Source of the DNA: Knufia peltigerae
Taxonomy: Eukaryota; Ascomycota; Eurotiomycetes; Chaetothyriales; Trichomeriaceae
DNA length: 64,000 bases
Assembly (NCBI GenBank): GCA_030247855.1
Contig: JAPDRN010000026.1
Location: forward strand, 1-64,000
Direction: 5' to 3'
In this document: positions 43,208-53,291 of the stretch, in pieces
Layout: each line of letters opens with the position of its first letter
How positions within the stretch are numbered: the stretch's first letter is position 1
Notes under the pieces: generated by a model
The model's database searches: none
What the model was told of the DNA's origin: nothing
The model's input: only the letters and a program-made list of their open reading frames with translations
Made by a program: the position numbers and the translations under genes

Positions 43208-45720
43208 ATGAAGTTCTTCATAGAGTAAGTTCAGCATTATCACCTCATAGCAGACGTGGCCTATGAAATTGTCGACTGATATCTGGTAGTGACCTTCCAG
43301 TTCTCTTTCCCTACCCTCGAATATATCCCGAACAATATGCCTACATGTGCGACATCAAGCGAACGCTCGACGCGGGTGGTCATTGTGTCCTCGAAATGCC
43401 TTCGGGTACGGGTAAAACAGTATCACTGTTATCTCTCATTGTGGCATATCAACAACACTACCCAGAGCATCGAAAGCTAATCTACTGCTCGCGTACCATG
43501 TCGGAAATCGAGAAGGCACTAGCGGAACTGAAAGCGTTAATGAAATACCGCTCCGAACAACTTGGCTATGTCGAAGACTTCCGAGGCCTCGGCCTCACCA
43601 GTCGTAAGAATTTGTGTCTACACCCCTCCGTCAAAAGAGAGAAGAGTGGTGCTGTGGTGGATGCTCGATGTCGCAATCTCACTGCCGGCTTCGTGAAGGA
43701 GAAAAAAGAGAGAGGAGAAGACGTCGAACTCTGTATCTACCACGAGAACCTCGATCTTCTCGAGCCTCACAATCTCCTACCCCCGGGCGTGTTCACACTG
43801 GACGATCTCTTGAAATACGGTGAGGACCACAAGCAGTGCCCATATTTCTCCGCCCGGAGAATGATGTCGTTCTGCAATGTCATAATCTACTCCTACCACT
43901 ACCTGCTAGATCCTAAAATCGCGGAACGTGTTTCCAAAGAGCTTTCAAAAGACTGCATCGTCGTTTTCGACGAAGCTCACAATATTGACAATGTCTGCAT
44001 TGAGTCGCTGTCTATCGATCTAACAGAAGATTCTCTGAGAAAAGCCACACGAGGTGCCAATAATCTGGAAAGGAAGATTGAGGATATGAAGGCCTCGGAC
44101 GAAGAGAAACTCCAGAGCGAGTATCAAAAACTTGTCGAAGGTCTGCGGGAGGCAGATGAAGCTAGAGCTGAAGATGCTTTTATGGCCAACCCGACGTTAC
44201 CAGATGATCTTTTAAAAGAAGCCGTACCTGGCAATATCCGCAGAGCAGAACACTTCGTCGCCTTCCTCAAGCGATTCATCGAGTATTTAAAAACGAGAAT
44301 GAAAGTCCTCTATGTCATTCAGGAAACTCCACCCTCGTTCCTCTCCCATCTCAAAGAGTTGACCTTCATCGAACGCAAACCGTTGAGGTTTTGTGCTGAA
44401 CGGTTGACCTCCCTTGTCCGTACTCTTGAATTGACGAATATCGAAGACTATCAGCCTCTGCAAGAAGTCGCAACGTTCGCCACTTTAGTCGCCACGTACG
44501 AAACCGGCTTCCTACTGATCCTGGAACCATTCGAGACAGAGCAAGCCACGGTGCCGAATCCCGTCCTACATTTCGCATGTCTGGACGCCTCCATCGCCAT
44601 CAAACCCGTCTTTGAACGATTTTCCTCCGTCATTGTCACGTCCGGAACCATATCACCTCTTGAGATGTATCCGAAAATGTTGAATTTCACAACTGTTACT
44701 CAAGAGTCATATCCCATGTCACTGGCGAGACGATCCTTTCTGCCAATGATCGTTACGCGAGGTTCAGATCAACAATCTATCACGTCAGGCTTCCAATCTC
44801 GATCAGATCCTGGTGTCGTCCGAAATTATGGCGCGCTCCTATTTGAGTTCGCCAAAATAACGCCGGACGGAATCGTGGTGTTCTTCCCTTCTTATCTCTA
44901 CATGGAGATGATCATCAGTATGTGGCAAGGAATGGGTATCCTCGATCAGATTTGGACCTACAAATTACTACTCGTGGAAACCCCTGACGCTCAAGAAACT
45001 AGTCTGGCGCTCGAAACATACCGTACAGCTTGCGAGAACGGCAAGGGAGCGATCCTGCTCTGTGTCGCTCGTGGCAAGGTCTCTGAGGGTATCGATTTTG
45101 ATCATCACTATGGCCGAACAGTGTTGTGCCTCGGCGCGCCTTTCCAATACACCGAATCACGAATTCTAAAGGCCAGACTAGAATTTCTACGTGAGAACTA
45201 TCGAATCAAAGAACAAGACTTTCTATCCTTCGATGCCATGAGACATGCTGCACAATGCTTGGGTCGAGTGCTTCGAGGGAAGGATGATTACGGAATCATG
45301 GTCCTCGCCGATCGGCGATTCCAGAAGAAACGCAGTCAATTGCCCCGTTGGATTGCGGAGGAAATTCTTGATGGTCAGACCGGCCTAAGCACCGATGCAG
45401 CTGTTGGCATGGCTAAAAAGTTCCTGAGGAACATAGCGCAGCCACTATTGCCCGGCCAAAAGGCAGCGGATGGCACCACCAAGGGCAAAGATAGTTGGAC
45501 GCTTCGTGAATTAGAAGCTTTCCAAACGGAACAGGGACTGAAGAGAGGACAAGGCGATGAAGGTCGAGAAGGAGCTCACTTTCACGACTATATGCATAGC
45601 GAAGTGAACAATCCGGCGATTCAGAACGGTACCAACGGCCATGTCACGGGTCCAGATGAATTCGACGATGATATCGCTGACGAGGAATTTCTCATGGCTG
45701 AAAGGATGGAACTTGGTTGA
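43208..45720 (+). CDS. RAD3: TFIIH/NER DNA helicase XPD (Rad3)
   Basis: Exon 1 (43208-43224) encodes only MKFFI plus two bases; a 65-nt intron (GTAAGT...GGTAG) joins it to exon 2 (43290-45720), restoring DDLPVLFPYPRIYPEQYAYM, the invariant XPD N-terminus. The product is 815 residues. Walker A is MPSGTGKT (about residue 43), the DEAH box is VFDEAHN (about 233), and motif VI is AAQCLGRVLRG (about 660). Four Cys of the 4Fe-4S cluster are seen in NLCLHPS, DARCRNL, ELCIYHE and KQCPYF (about 114-188). As the 5'-3' helicase of TFIIH it acts in nucleotide excision repair and promoter opening. The tail (from about 720) is less conserved and acidic. The TGA is followed in the same frame by an open stretch to 46356, discussed separately. 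Confidence 0.96.
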
Positions 45721-46493
45721 GATTTTGATCTGCTCAAGCCCATGGAACAATTCATCACTGGACAACTCGATGCAGTTGGTACTATGGACGAGAAACAGCA
45801 GATTCTTCTCGACACCACCAACTTCTACTCAAACGCGCTACCCAACGAGTCGAGGCGTCGGGCATCCTGCTCACACCACCAAGCTTCAGGTCAAACTGAG
45901 GGAGAACCATGGCTGGCCGAACAAGGCTTGGGACGCGCTACGCAGGCCAACCGTCCCAGAGAATATGAGACAGCCAGCTTCGAGGATCATGAATGGGCTG
46001 TGACTCGCGCAGCAAGGACACACTCGGTGTCTTTCTCGGATGAAGACGCTGGTTCTCGTCCGCCATTTGGGTTGATGATGTGCTCGAGAGTATCAGTGAT
46101 GTCTCCGACTTTGTATGCATGTCTTGCAATCTCGATCAGTCCCATCACATACACAAGCAGTGGATTTAGATCCAGTCTTGTCATTCTACACACCTGCAAA
46201 TTCACAAGACGACTCCCTGGGGGACTTTGGATGACGCAGCCTGAACCTCATGTCATTAGGTGGACAACGGATCTCTGCATTGCGTGGCCTGTCTCATTTC
46301 CATTATCTCGAGACTCTTTACACAGTTGTACTGGAAAAGGCGACAAACCAACATGACTCGGTGGTTGGATTTGGGTAGCACGTCGCCTCGCCATCTACGG
46401 ATCTTCTTGTGGGTGATAAGAACATCATAGACTCTCATCGTCAAGCGCCTCTTTCTACCGCTGATTGTTTTTGGGTTTTCTACCTCATTGTAG
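45721..46493. other. RAD3 3' region with an in-frame open stretch
   Basis: Between RAD3 and the MFS gene. The RAD3 frame continues without a stop from 45721 to 46356; from ATG 45742 it reads MEQFITGQLDAVGTMDEKQQ and remains acidic and codon-like to about 46060, then becomes featureless. I do not recognise this product and leave it unannotated as a gene. Confidence 0.45.
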
Positions 46494-48252
46494 TCATTTG
46501 TTCACTTCCTCGACGCGCTCTTGCATGATGACCTGTTTGTTGTTGTTGTTCTTGTCATGGTGAAACGCCGACGCCGGGTCGATGCCACTCCGGACCGCGA
46601 ACTTCTCCTCGATGCCAAACAACCGACTCATCTCCTCGAGGGTCTTTCCTCGGGTCTCGACCATGGCGTACCGCACGAACACAAACGCCAGGACGCAGAT
46701 GCCCGAGTAGATGATGTACAGACCCCAGCCGATGGCGGACCCGATGGGAGGGCTCGCCTGGGCCACGATGTAACAACCCGACCACAGGGCCATGGTCGAT
46801 ATGGCGTTCCCCTTTGCGCGGTACGTGACGGGGAAGATCTCGCTCGCGTAGGTCCAAGACCCTACACCCCAACTGATGTTGAAACTGACATAGAACAGAT
46901 AAGGGAAGACGATGATGGCGTAATTTCCACTGTTTCCCGGAAAATGTTCAGCGTGCCACTGAAGGACTTTTGTTTTTCAATATGGTCAGCCTTTGTGTTG
47001 TCACTCCATATCAATCCCTGCACGGTGAACATACCTGTAATACCAATCATTGAACACATCATCCCTATCACACCGATTTGTAACCAAGTTTTTCGACCTA
47101 GTCTGTCAAAAACAAAAATGGGTACCCAGGCAAAAACGAACAGGACGATTCCAATACCTCCCGTGGCGAGGTTCCGGGTGTGTGCGTTTTCGATCCCTCC
47201 ACGTTGAAACAACGAAGGGGAGTAATACAAGATCGAGTTCGTCCCCGTGATTTGTTGAAAGAATTGAACGCCCGTTCCCAGTAACGTGACCCTCAGGACG
47301 GGCCAGCGAAACATGTCCATCCACCCGGCCATGGTCACGGTCTTTTCGAAAGCCACGTTCTCGGCGATTTCTTGCATCTCGAGTTCCGCCGCCTCGTCGC
47401 CGTGCAGTCGAGCGAGAACTTCCCTGGCGCACTCGTGTCGGTCCTGTTGGACCAGCCACCTCGGACTGGGAGGCACCCACAGCCAGCACCCCACAGCCAA
47501 AAGCGCCGCGGGAACCACCTGGATCGCGAGCGGGATGCGCCACCAGTCGGGGATACTCAGGTAGGAAAACCCATAGTCGAGCCAGAAGGCGATCAATTCC
47601 CCCAGACACAAAATCATCTGTTCGATGCCGATGATCCTCCCCCGGATCGCCGGAGGGGCCAGTTCGGAAACGTACAAGGGAACACCTGCGGCGCACGCTC
47701 CGACACCGTACCTAACAATGAGTCCAGTTAATCAAACTGTTCAACACAGAGCTTTCAAGAGTCAGGGCGCCATGGTGACAAGCGAGTCGTGCCCCAGTGG
47801 TAGTGTCAAAAGAAAAGAAAACCCTGGGCGTAGCCAAGCACAGCAAAAACTTACCCGAGAATGATCCTCCCAACAGTGATGGTGGGCACATCATATGAAG
47901 CCGACTGGATGACCGCCCCAACGATGAACACGACGCTAGCAATGGACAAAGTCCTTTCTCTCCCGCAAGAGTCTGCTAGATACCCGATACTCATGGCACC
48001 TATGAAGCAACCAACGTCGTAGAGAGACACCACGGCTCCAGTCACCCAGGAGTTTTTGGGCCTCATCAATTGTATCCATCGCTCATCCGCGACGATTGTT
48101 CCCATCACGCCCTGGTCGTAGCCAAACAAAAGCGCACCAAGGGACACAAAAGCGGTAACGAGGTATACATATGTCAGGTTGGCCGGCCTGGGTCGATCCA
48201 CATCGTGGCCAGGCGGAGGGCGTATAAGTTTGGTTTGCTTGATATTGAACAT
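46494..48252 (-). CDS. MFS sugar transporter (sugar porter family)
   Basis: Three exons, 48252-47855, 47711-47035 and 46966-46494, give 515 residues; introns are 143 and 68 nt. The first junction gives RIILGYGVGACAAGVPLYVS and the second joins MIGIT to VLQWHAEHFPGNSG. Twelve membrane helices are expected. Sugar-porter motifs seen are FGYDQGVMG in helix 1, GRERTLSIA after helix 2, YVSELAPPAIRGR after helix 4, PPSPRWLV before the central loop, FFQQITGTNSILYY in helix 7, DRLGRKTW, and PVTYRAKGNA. The C-terminus is polar and basic. It should import a sugar or related polyol/acid by proton symport across the plasma membrane; substrate is unknown. It lies downstream of, and on the same strand as, the Zn2Cys6 regulator, 350 bp apart. 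Confidence 0.93.
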
Positions 48253-48602
48253 GTTGAAGAAGACTGGTGAGGAAGGCGCTGTGTGTGAGAGCGAGAGAGC
48301 CCGGTAGACACAAACAAGATGAGAAGAAGTTGTACCCGTCGGGCACCGGCAACAAAGCACCACACGGCTTTTATTTATACTCCTAAAACGATGGCCATAA
48401 GTAGTGGACACGCCAGAACCCCATGGGCCACTCTCCGCTGGCCGCTACGGGTTCTGCAAGTTCGTTCTGTGTGTGGTGGGAACGCAGTTTCTGGACTGTC
48501 GCTGATCATCGGACTCTCTAACCCGATGTCGTCCCATTTGGGCTAGCCCGACAAACATTGCATATTGGTTGATGGCTGGTTCATCTGCGGAGCCCCATGG
48601 AG
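48253..48602. other. Promoter region of the MFS transporter
   Basis: 350 bases between the regulator stop and the transporter ATG on the minus strand. A minus-strand stop-free stretch continuing past the regulator (48445-48699) is in another frame and not supported. Confidence 0.5.
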
Positions 48603-50420
48603 TCAGACAGAACTCGGTTCTCGGATCGACGAGCTGGACGTTCTCATATCCCAGTGCCAGCATCTTTCGAGCTGTTGTTGTGCTGACAATGTCGGCCACC
48701 CGGTGCTTTTCTCCGTCCGAATGAGCATCTCTCGCAACAGCGCTTGTTCGGACCGCGACACGAAACGATCACCAACTGGTGAAGGGGAAAAAGTTAGTTT
48801 CCTCACGGACGATCTGGAATGAATGACCAGGAGATCTTAGCTCACATAAGGTGATGGCCATGCATGCAACTAGTTGTGCCGGTGCGGTTTGGGAATTGGA
48901 CATGGCGACGCCGCAAATTGTTTTGACTTCGGCAATTGCTGCCTCCTCCATCCTTTGCAATGCCTCTTTGTGACGCGGTCCAACTCTGGGTAATGGTTGG
49001 TGGACAATCAGAAGGAGGTGCGCCATCGATATGTACTGCCAGCCCATGACTTGAACACCACATCAGTCAAGTTCCATGGCCAGGGTCGAGTGGCATGCAC
49101 TTACCGTGACAGTCCATGTGGAGGCGAATCTCTGGAAACGAACCAGCCTCTTCGCACGAGTCTTGATACATGGGGTCGAATCCCGTTGGCCGCTCCATTT
49201 TCCACGCGCCAACCTCGCGAGTTAATCGATGGTACTCGTCGGCATTCGCAACATCGTCTCCAAACACAAACTCTTGTACCTTTCCACACAGATAGGTTGC
49301 TTTCAGGGACCACTCCCAGTCATCAGCCGACGACACCGACGGCGCCAGGTTAGGCAGGCGGAGCTTGAATGGTCTTTGGAAAGTCAAGGACATGAAGATC
49401 TCTTGCCGAAATGCACCCCAGTAACATGCTTTGCGTAGTGACGTGACGGGTGAAGGAGACTGTATTTGCGAAGCCGTTATGATGGCCTGAGTTCCCATGA
49501 GATGGCCCTGAGGATCTGATCCGACGATTGATACTATGTAGAGCCCGACGTTAGTTCTCCATGGCCATGTGGCAGATGTGTCACTGACCATCCATCTCCT
49601 CGAGAAGCCGGAGAATGACCACAGCTGCTAGTAATTCGTCGTCCTTGATCGCTGCAAAATCTCCGAGCCTCGGTATCAACGCTTGCAAGCACTCGTGGTA
49701 GTAACGATCCGAGATGTAGGAATCGTAATGACGGGTTCGACTCCGATGACGGGCCGCCAATGCCAGCATGGCATTCGCCAACATTCCATTTCTCCTCGCT
49801 CGCTGGGGCACGTCGCAGGCGAAATGCCGACGAGAGTCACTAAAGTCGAAGAAGCACGCACAGTGGTCGACAAAGTATCGCATCAAATCGGCACCTTGTC
49901 TCGTGGCAAAGGGTGATTGAACCTGCTGCTGGAACGCTTCATCGGACACTCCAAACAGATTGGCATTCTCGTCATTCTGTGCAGCTGCACTGGCCGGGCT
50001 TCGAAGAGAGATCCCGGCAGCGGTCCCGGTGGATGTCACAGATTCCGCATGTTCTCGCTCTGGACGTCCGGTTTCACAGTCCCTCCAACTTGTCTCGCTT
50101 GACACCAATGCAGCACTTTCGTCTACAAAATCCACTGTTGCAATGGTCAGATTGCTTCCAGGAGTTGTCATCAACCGCAATCACCCACCTCGAGGCGGGA
50201 CCGGCACCCAAGTCTGATGGACCGCGAACCCGGTAGGCCTCACTGCCACTCGAAGCGACCTTTTCGATGTCCGCTTGCACTGTCGGCCTGCCTTCTCACA
50301 ACGACTACATCGTGGCTGTCGGTCGTCACCTGAAATTCGTTAGTGTACGTTGGCACGTGTACTCCATGCAGACAGATCCATACATTTAGTGTGACGCTCC
50401 CTGCATCGTTCGCAGGACAT
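48603..50420 (-). CDS. Zn2Cys6 transcription factor
   Basis: Six exons: 50420-50384, 50329-50189, 50134-49589, 49533-49105, 49049-48846 and 48775-48603, giving 509 residues. The zinc cluster is split by intron 1 (GTATGG...TTTCAG) and reads MSCERCRERHTKC then DDRQPRCSRCEKAGRQC, with exact C-x2-C-x6-C-x6-C-x2-C-x6-C spacing; without this 37-nt first exon the domain is missed. A basic linker follows (KRTSKRSLR). The rest is the fungal-specific regulator domain common in such proteins, with ADLMRYFVDHCACFFDFSD, NGMLANAMLALAARHRSR and, across the last intron, GDRFVSRSEQALLREML and GWPT. The intron 4 acceptor is TTCAAG and restores DCHVMGWQYISMAHLLL. It is divergent from the dioxygenase gene and upstream of the transporter, so both are candidate targets. 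Confidence 0.87.
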
Positions 50421-50717
50421 GGCGCACCAACATCCCCAGATTCACGGAATGGAATACAAGCGAGGCGGGGGAGAAGGAGAAACAACTTGAAGGTTGCGGG
50501 ATTCATTGCTCTTTTAGTCGAAAACGGGGGAAGAAGAGGAGAACATCCACCAGCTTGAGGTCTTCTGGATCTGCGAATCTGATGGGTGCTGAAAAAAGGA
50601 AATTCCCGACGTCGATCGGTGGCTAAATAGAGGGCAATCCTCCGTCCTTCGTAGGCCAACACGTTAGAGTCCTGTCGAGGGTCCACTAGATACTTGTTCC
50701 ATTTTCACTCGAGACAG

Positions 50718-50727
50718 CGGCAATCCG
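50718..50727. promoter_or_regulatory. Candidate zinc-cluster factor binding site (CGG-N4-CCG)
   Basis: CGG at 50718-50720 and CCG at 50725-50727 form an inverted repeat with a four-base spacer, immediately before the TATA-like element. Zn2Cys6 dimers typically bind CGG half sites, so autoregulation by the adjacent regulator or control of the dioxygenase is plausible; not demonstrated. Confidence 0.4.
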
Positions 50728-50728
50728 G

Positions 50729-50736
50729 TATATAAG
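50729..50736 (+). promoter_or_regulatory. TATA box of the PhyH-family gene
   Basis: TATATAAG-type element about 100 bases upstream of ATG 50837, a usual distance for a fungal TATA box with a 5' UTR of about 70 bases. Confidence 0.5.
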
Positions 50737-50836
50737 ATTTCACAAACACTTTGCCGCAAATCAAACACATATTCTGATCATTTCCAGGATACTCGCTGGT
50801 GTCGTAATTTCCTTGTTCCATAGCCAGTCGCTGAAA

Positions 50837-51906
50837 ATGCCTCACGCAGAGTCACCCGAAGCTGAACAGATATTCGGCGGCGAAAAGTTGTTCGTCAACG
50901 ACGGGCCGCTGAGCCCAGAGGAATGGACTGATTTGACACCTACGACACTCGACACTCCTATCGAGGAGGTGCGCCGGCGATTTAGAGAGGATGGCTATCT
51001 CTTTCTCAAAGGCCTACTACCTCGCGCCGACGTCCTGAAAGCCAGAGAAGAGTACTTCAAGCTCCTGGCGCCCAGTGGCGTCCTGAAACCAGGAACGGAC
51101 CCGGTGGACGGTATTTTTGACTCGTCCAAGGACAAGCTCGACTTCCCCGGCATTGGCGCAGGCTTCACCGATTCGAACGGTCGTCCAACCGGACCACATC
51201 CTGAAGTCGCTCAATGTTTCGTCGACCTGGCTCTTCAAGCCCACACGGAGCATTGGTACAAGGAAGACTTTTGCAAGCATCCTGCTCTACGGGACTATAT
51301 CGCTAAACTGACAGGTTGGGGCGACAACACACTGGGTATCCGCCGGACACTCTTGCGGAACAATACACCAGGGAACAAAGCGATCGGAGTGCACTATGAT
51401 CAGATCTTCCTGCGATACGGCGAGGACACCGCGGTGACTGCTTGGATCCCTGTCGGCGACATATCCAGACAAGGAGGTGGCTTGATATATCTCGAAAAGG
51501 GCCACACTTTGGGCGCAGAGATCGAAACACAATTCACCAAAAAGGCCAAAGCAAGCGGGCTGAGTGATGAAGAAGCCAAGAATGCCTTCAATCAAAACAT
51601 GATGAGTGGTGGGCTCCTCGCTGACGGTCCGTCGGAGTTTGGTAAGCGATACAATCGTCGATGGTTGTTGACCGAGTATGAAGCCGGAGACGTTGTCCTC
51701 CACAACGCTTATGCGGTATGTAACCATAACCCATTCCCCAGACGTTGATTGACCATTGTTAACGGATGAAATAGATCCATGCCTCTACCATCAACCATGA
51801 CCCAGATAATAAGATCCGACTAGGAACCGATTTGAGGTTCGTTGATCAGTCGAAACCGTGGGATACTCGGTGGGGGAAGGACTACGCTTTCGGAGATGGT
51901 GTGTAG
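50837..51906 (+). CDS. Phytanoyl-CoA dioxygenase (PhyH) family enzyme
   Basis: Exons 50837-51715 and 51775-51906 (59-nt intron, GTATGT...AATAG) give 336 residues. The start is the first in-frame ATG (MPHAESPEAEQIFGGEKLFV). The Fe(II) facial triad is visible as HYDQ (His and Asp of HxD, in GVHYDQIFLR) and the distal His in NAYAIHAST, which is formed across the intron; the 2-oxoglutarate-binding Arg is in KIRLGTDLRF. This is the PhyH subgroup common in fungi, which hydroxylates small molecules using 2-oxoglutarate and O2; substrate is unknown and true phytanoyl-CoA is unlikely to be assumed. No PTS1 or signal peptide. It ends 40 bases from the stop of the convergent cyclodeaminase gene. Confidence 0.92.
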
Positions 51907-51945
51907 GGAGGGAGTGGACGGCAGCTTTTATTCTCCAACCCATTT

Positions 51946-52950
51946 TCAAAAGTCGTCCACGACTAGCCCAACGTCTTTCTCTGTGGCCATTTGAAGAAGG
52001 TCTCCGCCCACGACGGTATCCATAATTCCCATGCCAACACACTTGAACACAAGGTTCCCTTGAAGTGCAAATGGCTTGTCGCTAAGAAGTTCACCTAGCT
52101 CGATCAATTGATGCTCTTGCACATTCGCTTTGATCAGCTCTCCTGCTTCCGAAAGGCATCCCTCCTCGGTGTCGACGTAGATGTATTCACCCGAGAGCAG
52201 CGTCTCGGCATCAACTTCCTGCATCTCTGGCTTGTACGATCCAATGAGTGAGATGTAGCGTGGATTGTGGTCGAGATATGAGGCCGGGAAATGAGGCTCG
52301 GTTGCGGGTGTGGTACAACACACCACATTGGACGCTTTAAGACGTTCTTCTAGTTTTGCATTGTAATCCGAGTCTGTCTTTAGAAGCATCTCGAAAGAGG
52401 TTCCTGGATACTTTTGTCGCAACGTCTCGAACAATTGTTCCATGGTTCGTGGTGTACTCCGATTGACGACCGTGACATGCTTCACTGCACCCTCGCCCAA
52501 CAGCAAAGCCAATTTGATGTGCCATTCTGCCTGTCTCCCCGCGCCAAAGACGACGAAGTTATCCTTTGAATACGGATATCGCACATAGGGAATCATAACG
52601 GCCAAGGCGGTCCGGAAGGCCGTGACGTGATCGGCGTTCAGAAGACCCAGTAGCGTTCCGTCGGGAGAAAACACATTAATGGCTCCTTTCAAGCCTGCTT
52701 GGCTGACAGTGACTACCTTCATGCCCGTTGTCGTCGTTACGGACGAGGGCATGAATAATGCGGTGTTTCCGAGCTTAGTGGTGATGACTGTTCGAAGCGG
52801 TTGATGTATTGAGCGGTTCGACGCCGCCGCATGCTTCGTGCGTGTATATTCTCGGAGGACGTTATGCATGCTGTCAAGAAGTCGTCGACATTCTGGGACC
52901 GTGAGATCAGACAGCAAGCCGTACACATCGCGTTCCTTGAGGATGAGCAT
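51946..52950 (-). CDS. Ornithine cyclodeaminase / mu-crystallin family protein
   Basis: A single exon gives 334 residues from ATG 52950 (MLILKERDVYGLLSDLTVPE); the frame extends upstream only from a GTG. The family core is clear: VTTTTGMKVVTVS, the Rossmann motif VVFGAGRQAEWHIKLAL near residue 150, VTVVNRS, VVCCTTPATEPHF, and the segment ISLIGSYKPEMQEVD. Members are NAD(P)-dependent: ornithine cyclodeaminases, alanine dehydrogenases, ketimine reductases and the non-catalytic mu-crystallins. Which one this is cannot be told by eye. It converges on the PhyH-family gene (40 bp apart) and lies downstream of the aldehyde dehydrogenase on the same strand, which fits a small amino-acid or imine catabolic unit. 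Confidence 0.92.
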   Translation of the reverse strand: MLILKERDVYGLLSDLTVPECRRLLDSMHNVLREYTRTKHAAASNRSIHQPLRTVITTKLGNTALFMPSSVTTTTGMKVVTVSQAGLKGAINVFSPDGTLLGLLNADHVTAFRTALAVMIPYVRYPYSKDNFVVFGAGRQAEWHIKLALLLGEGAVKHVTVVNRSTPRTMEQLFETLRQKYPGTSFEMLLKTDSDYNAKLEERLKASNVVCCTTPATEPHFPASYLDHNPRYISLIGSYKPEMQEVDAETLLSGEYIYVDTEEGCLSEAGELIKANVQEHQLIELGELLSDKPFALQGNLVFKCVGMGIMDTVVGGDLLQMATEKDVGLVVDDF

Positions 52951-53291
52951 TGTAGATGGAAATGGTTGTGGTTGGTACAGTTGAACTTCGGGCACGACGC
53001 AGTGGACTCAGTTTGCAATTGAACTCCAGGAAATCTTAAGGGTGTCACCGTTATCCCGAGGCATTCATATTACAGTAGACGTCTCAGTTCTAGAGTTGTC
53101 GTGATTGTGGAGGAATTCAAGATATAGAAATGAGCGCGAAGTCGTTAAGGTGGAAGAATTTGCCAAGGCGCTTCCGACATCGCTCGATCCTCGTCACTTT
53201 CTGGATTCCCGAGTCTTACAATCATCAACACCGACACCAACACTGTGACAACAATTATGCGAGACCATCCATCTACTAACACTTCAGACAA
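52951..53291. other. Promoter region of the cyclodeaminase-family gene
   Basis: 341 bases between the aldehyde dehydrogenase stop and the cyclodeaminase ATG, both on the minus strand. No specific site recognised. Confidence 0.5.

Larger units (their letters stand above)
50421..50836. promoter_or_regulatory. Divergent promoter of the regulator and the PhyH-family gene
   Basis: 416 bases between the ATGs of the Zn2Cys6 gene (-) and the dioxygenase (+). It contains a CGG-N4-CCG palindrome and a TATA box close to the dioxygenase side, listed separately. Longer minus-strand open reading here is not coding. Confidence 0.6.

Noticed and set aside
48445..48699. Minus-strand reading after the Zn2Cys6 regulator
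   Set aside because: It is out of frame with the regulator's last exon, and no splice pair links it; the regulator ends normally at 48603.
50240..50686. 148-codon minus-strand open frame upstream of the regulator
   Set aside because: It overlaps the true zinc-cluster exons in another frame and does not encode a recognisable domain, whereas splicing at 50383-50330 gives a perfect zinc cluster.
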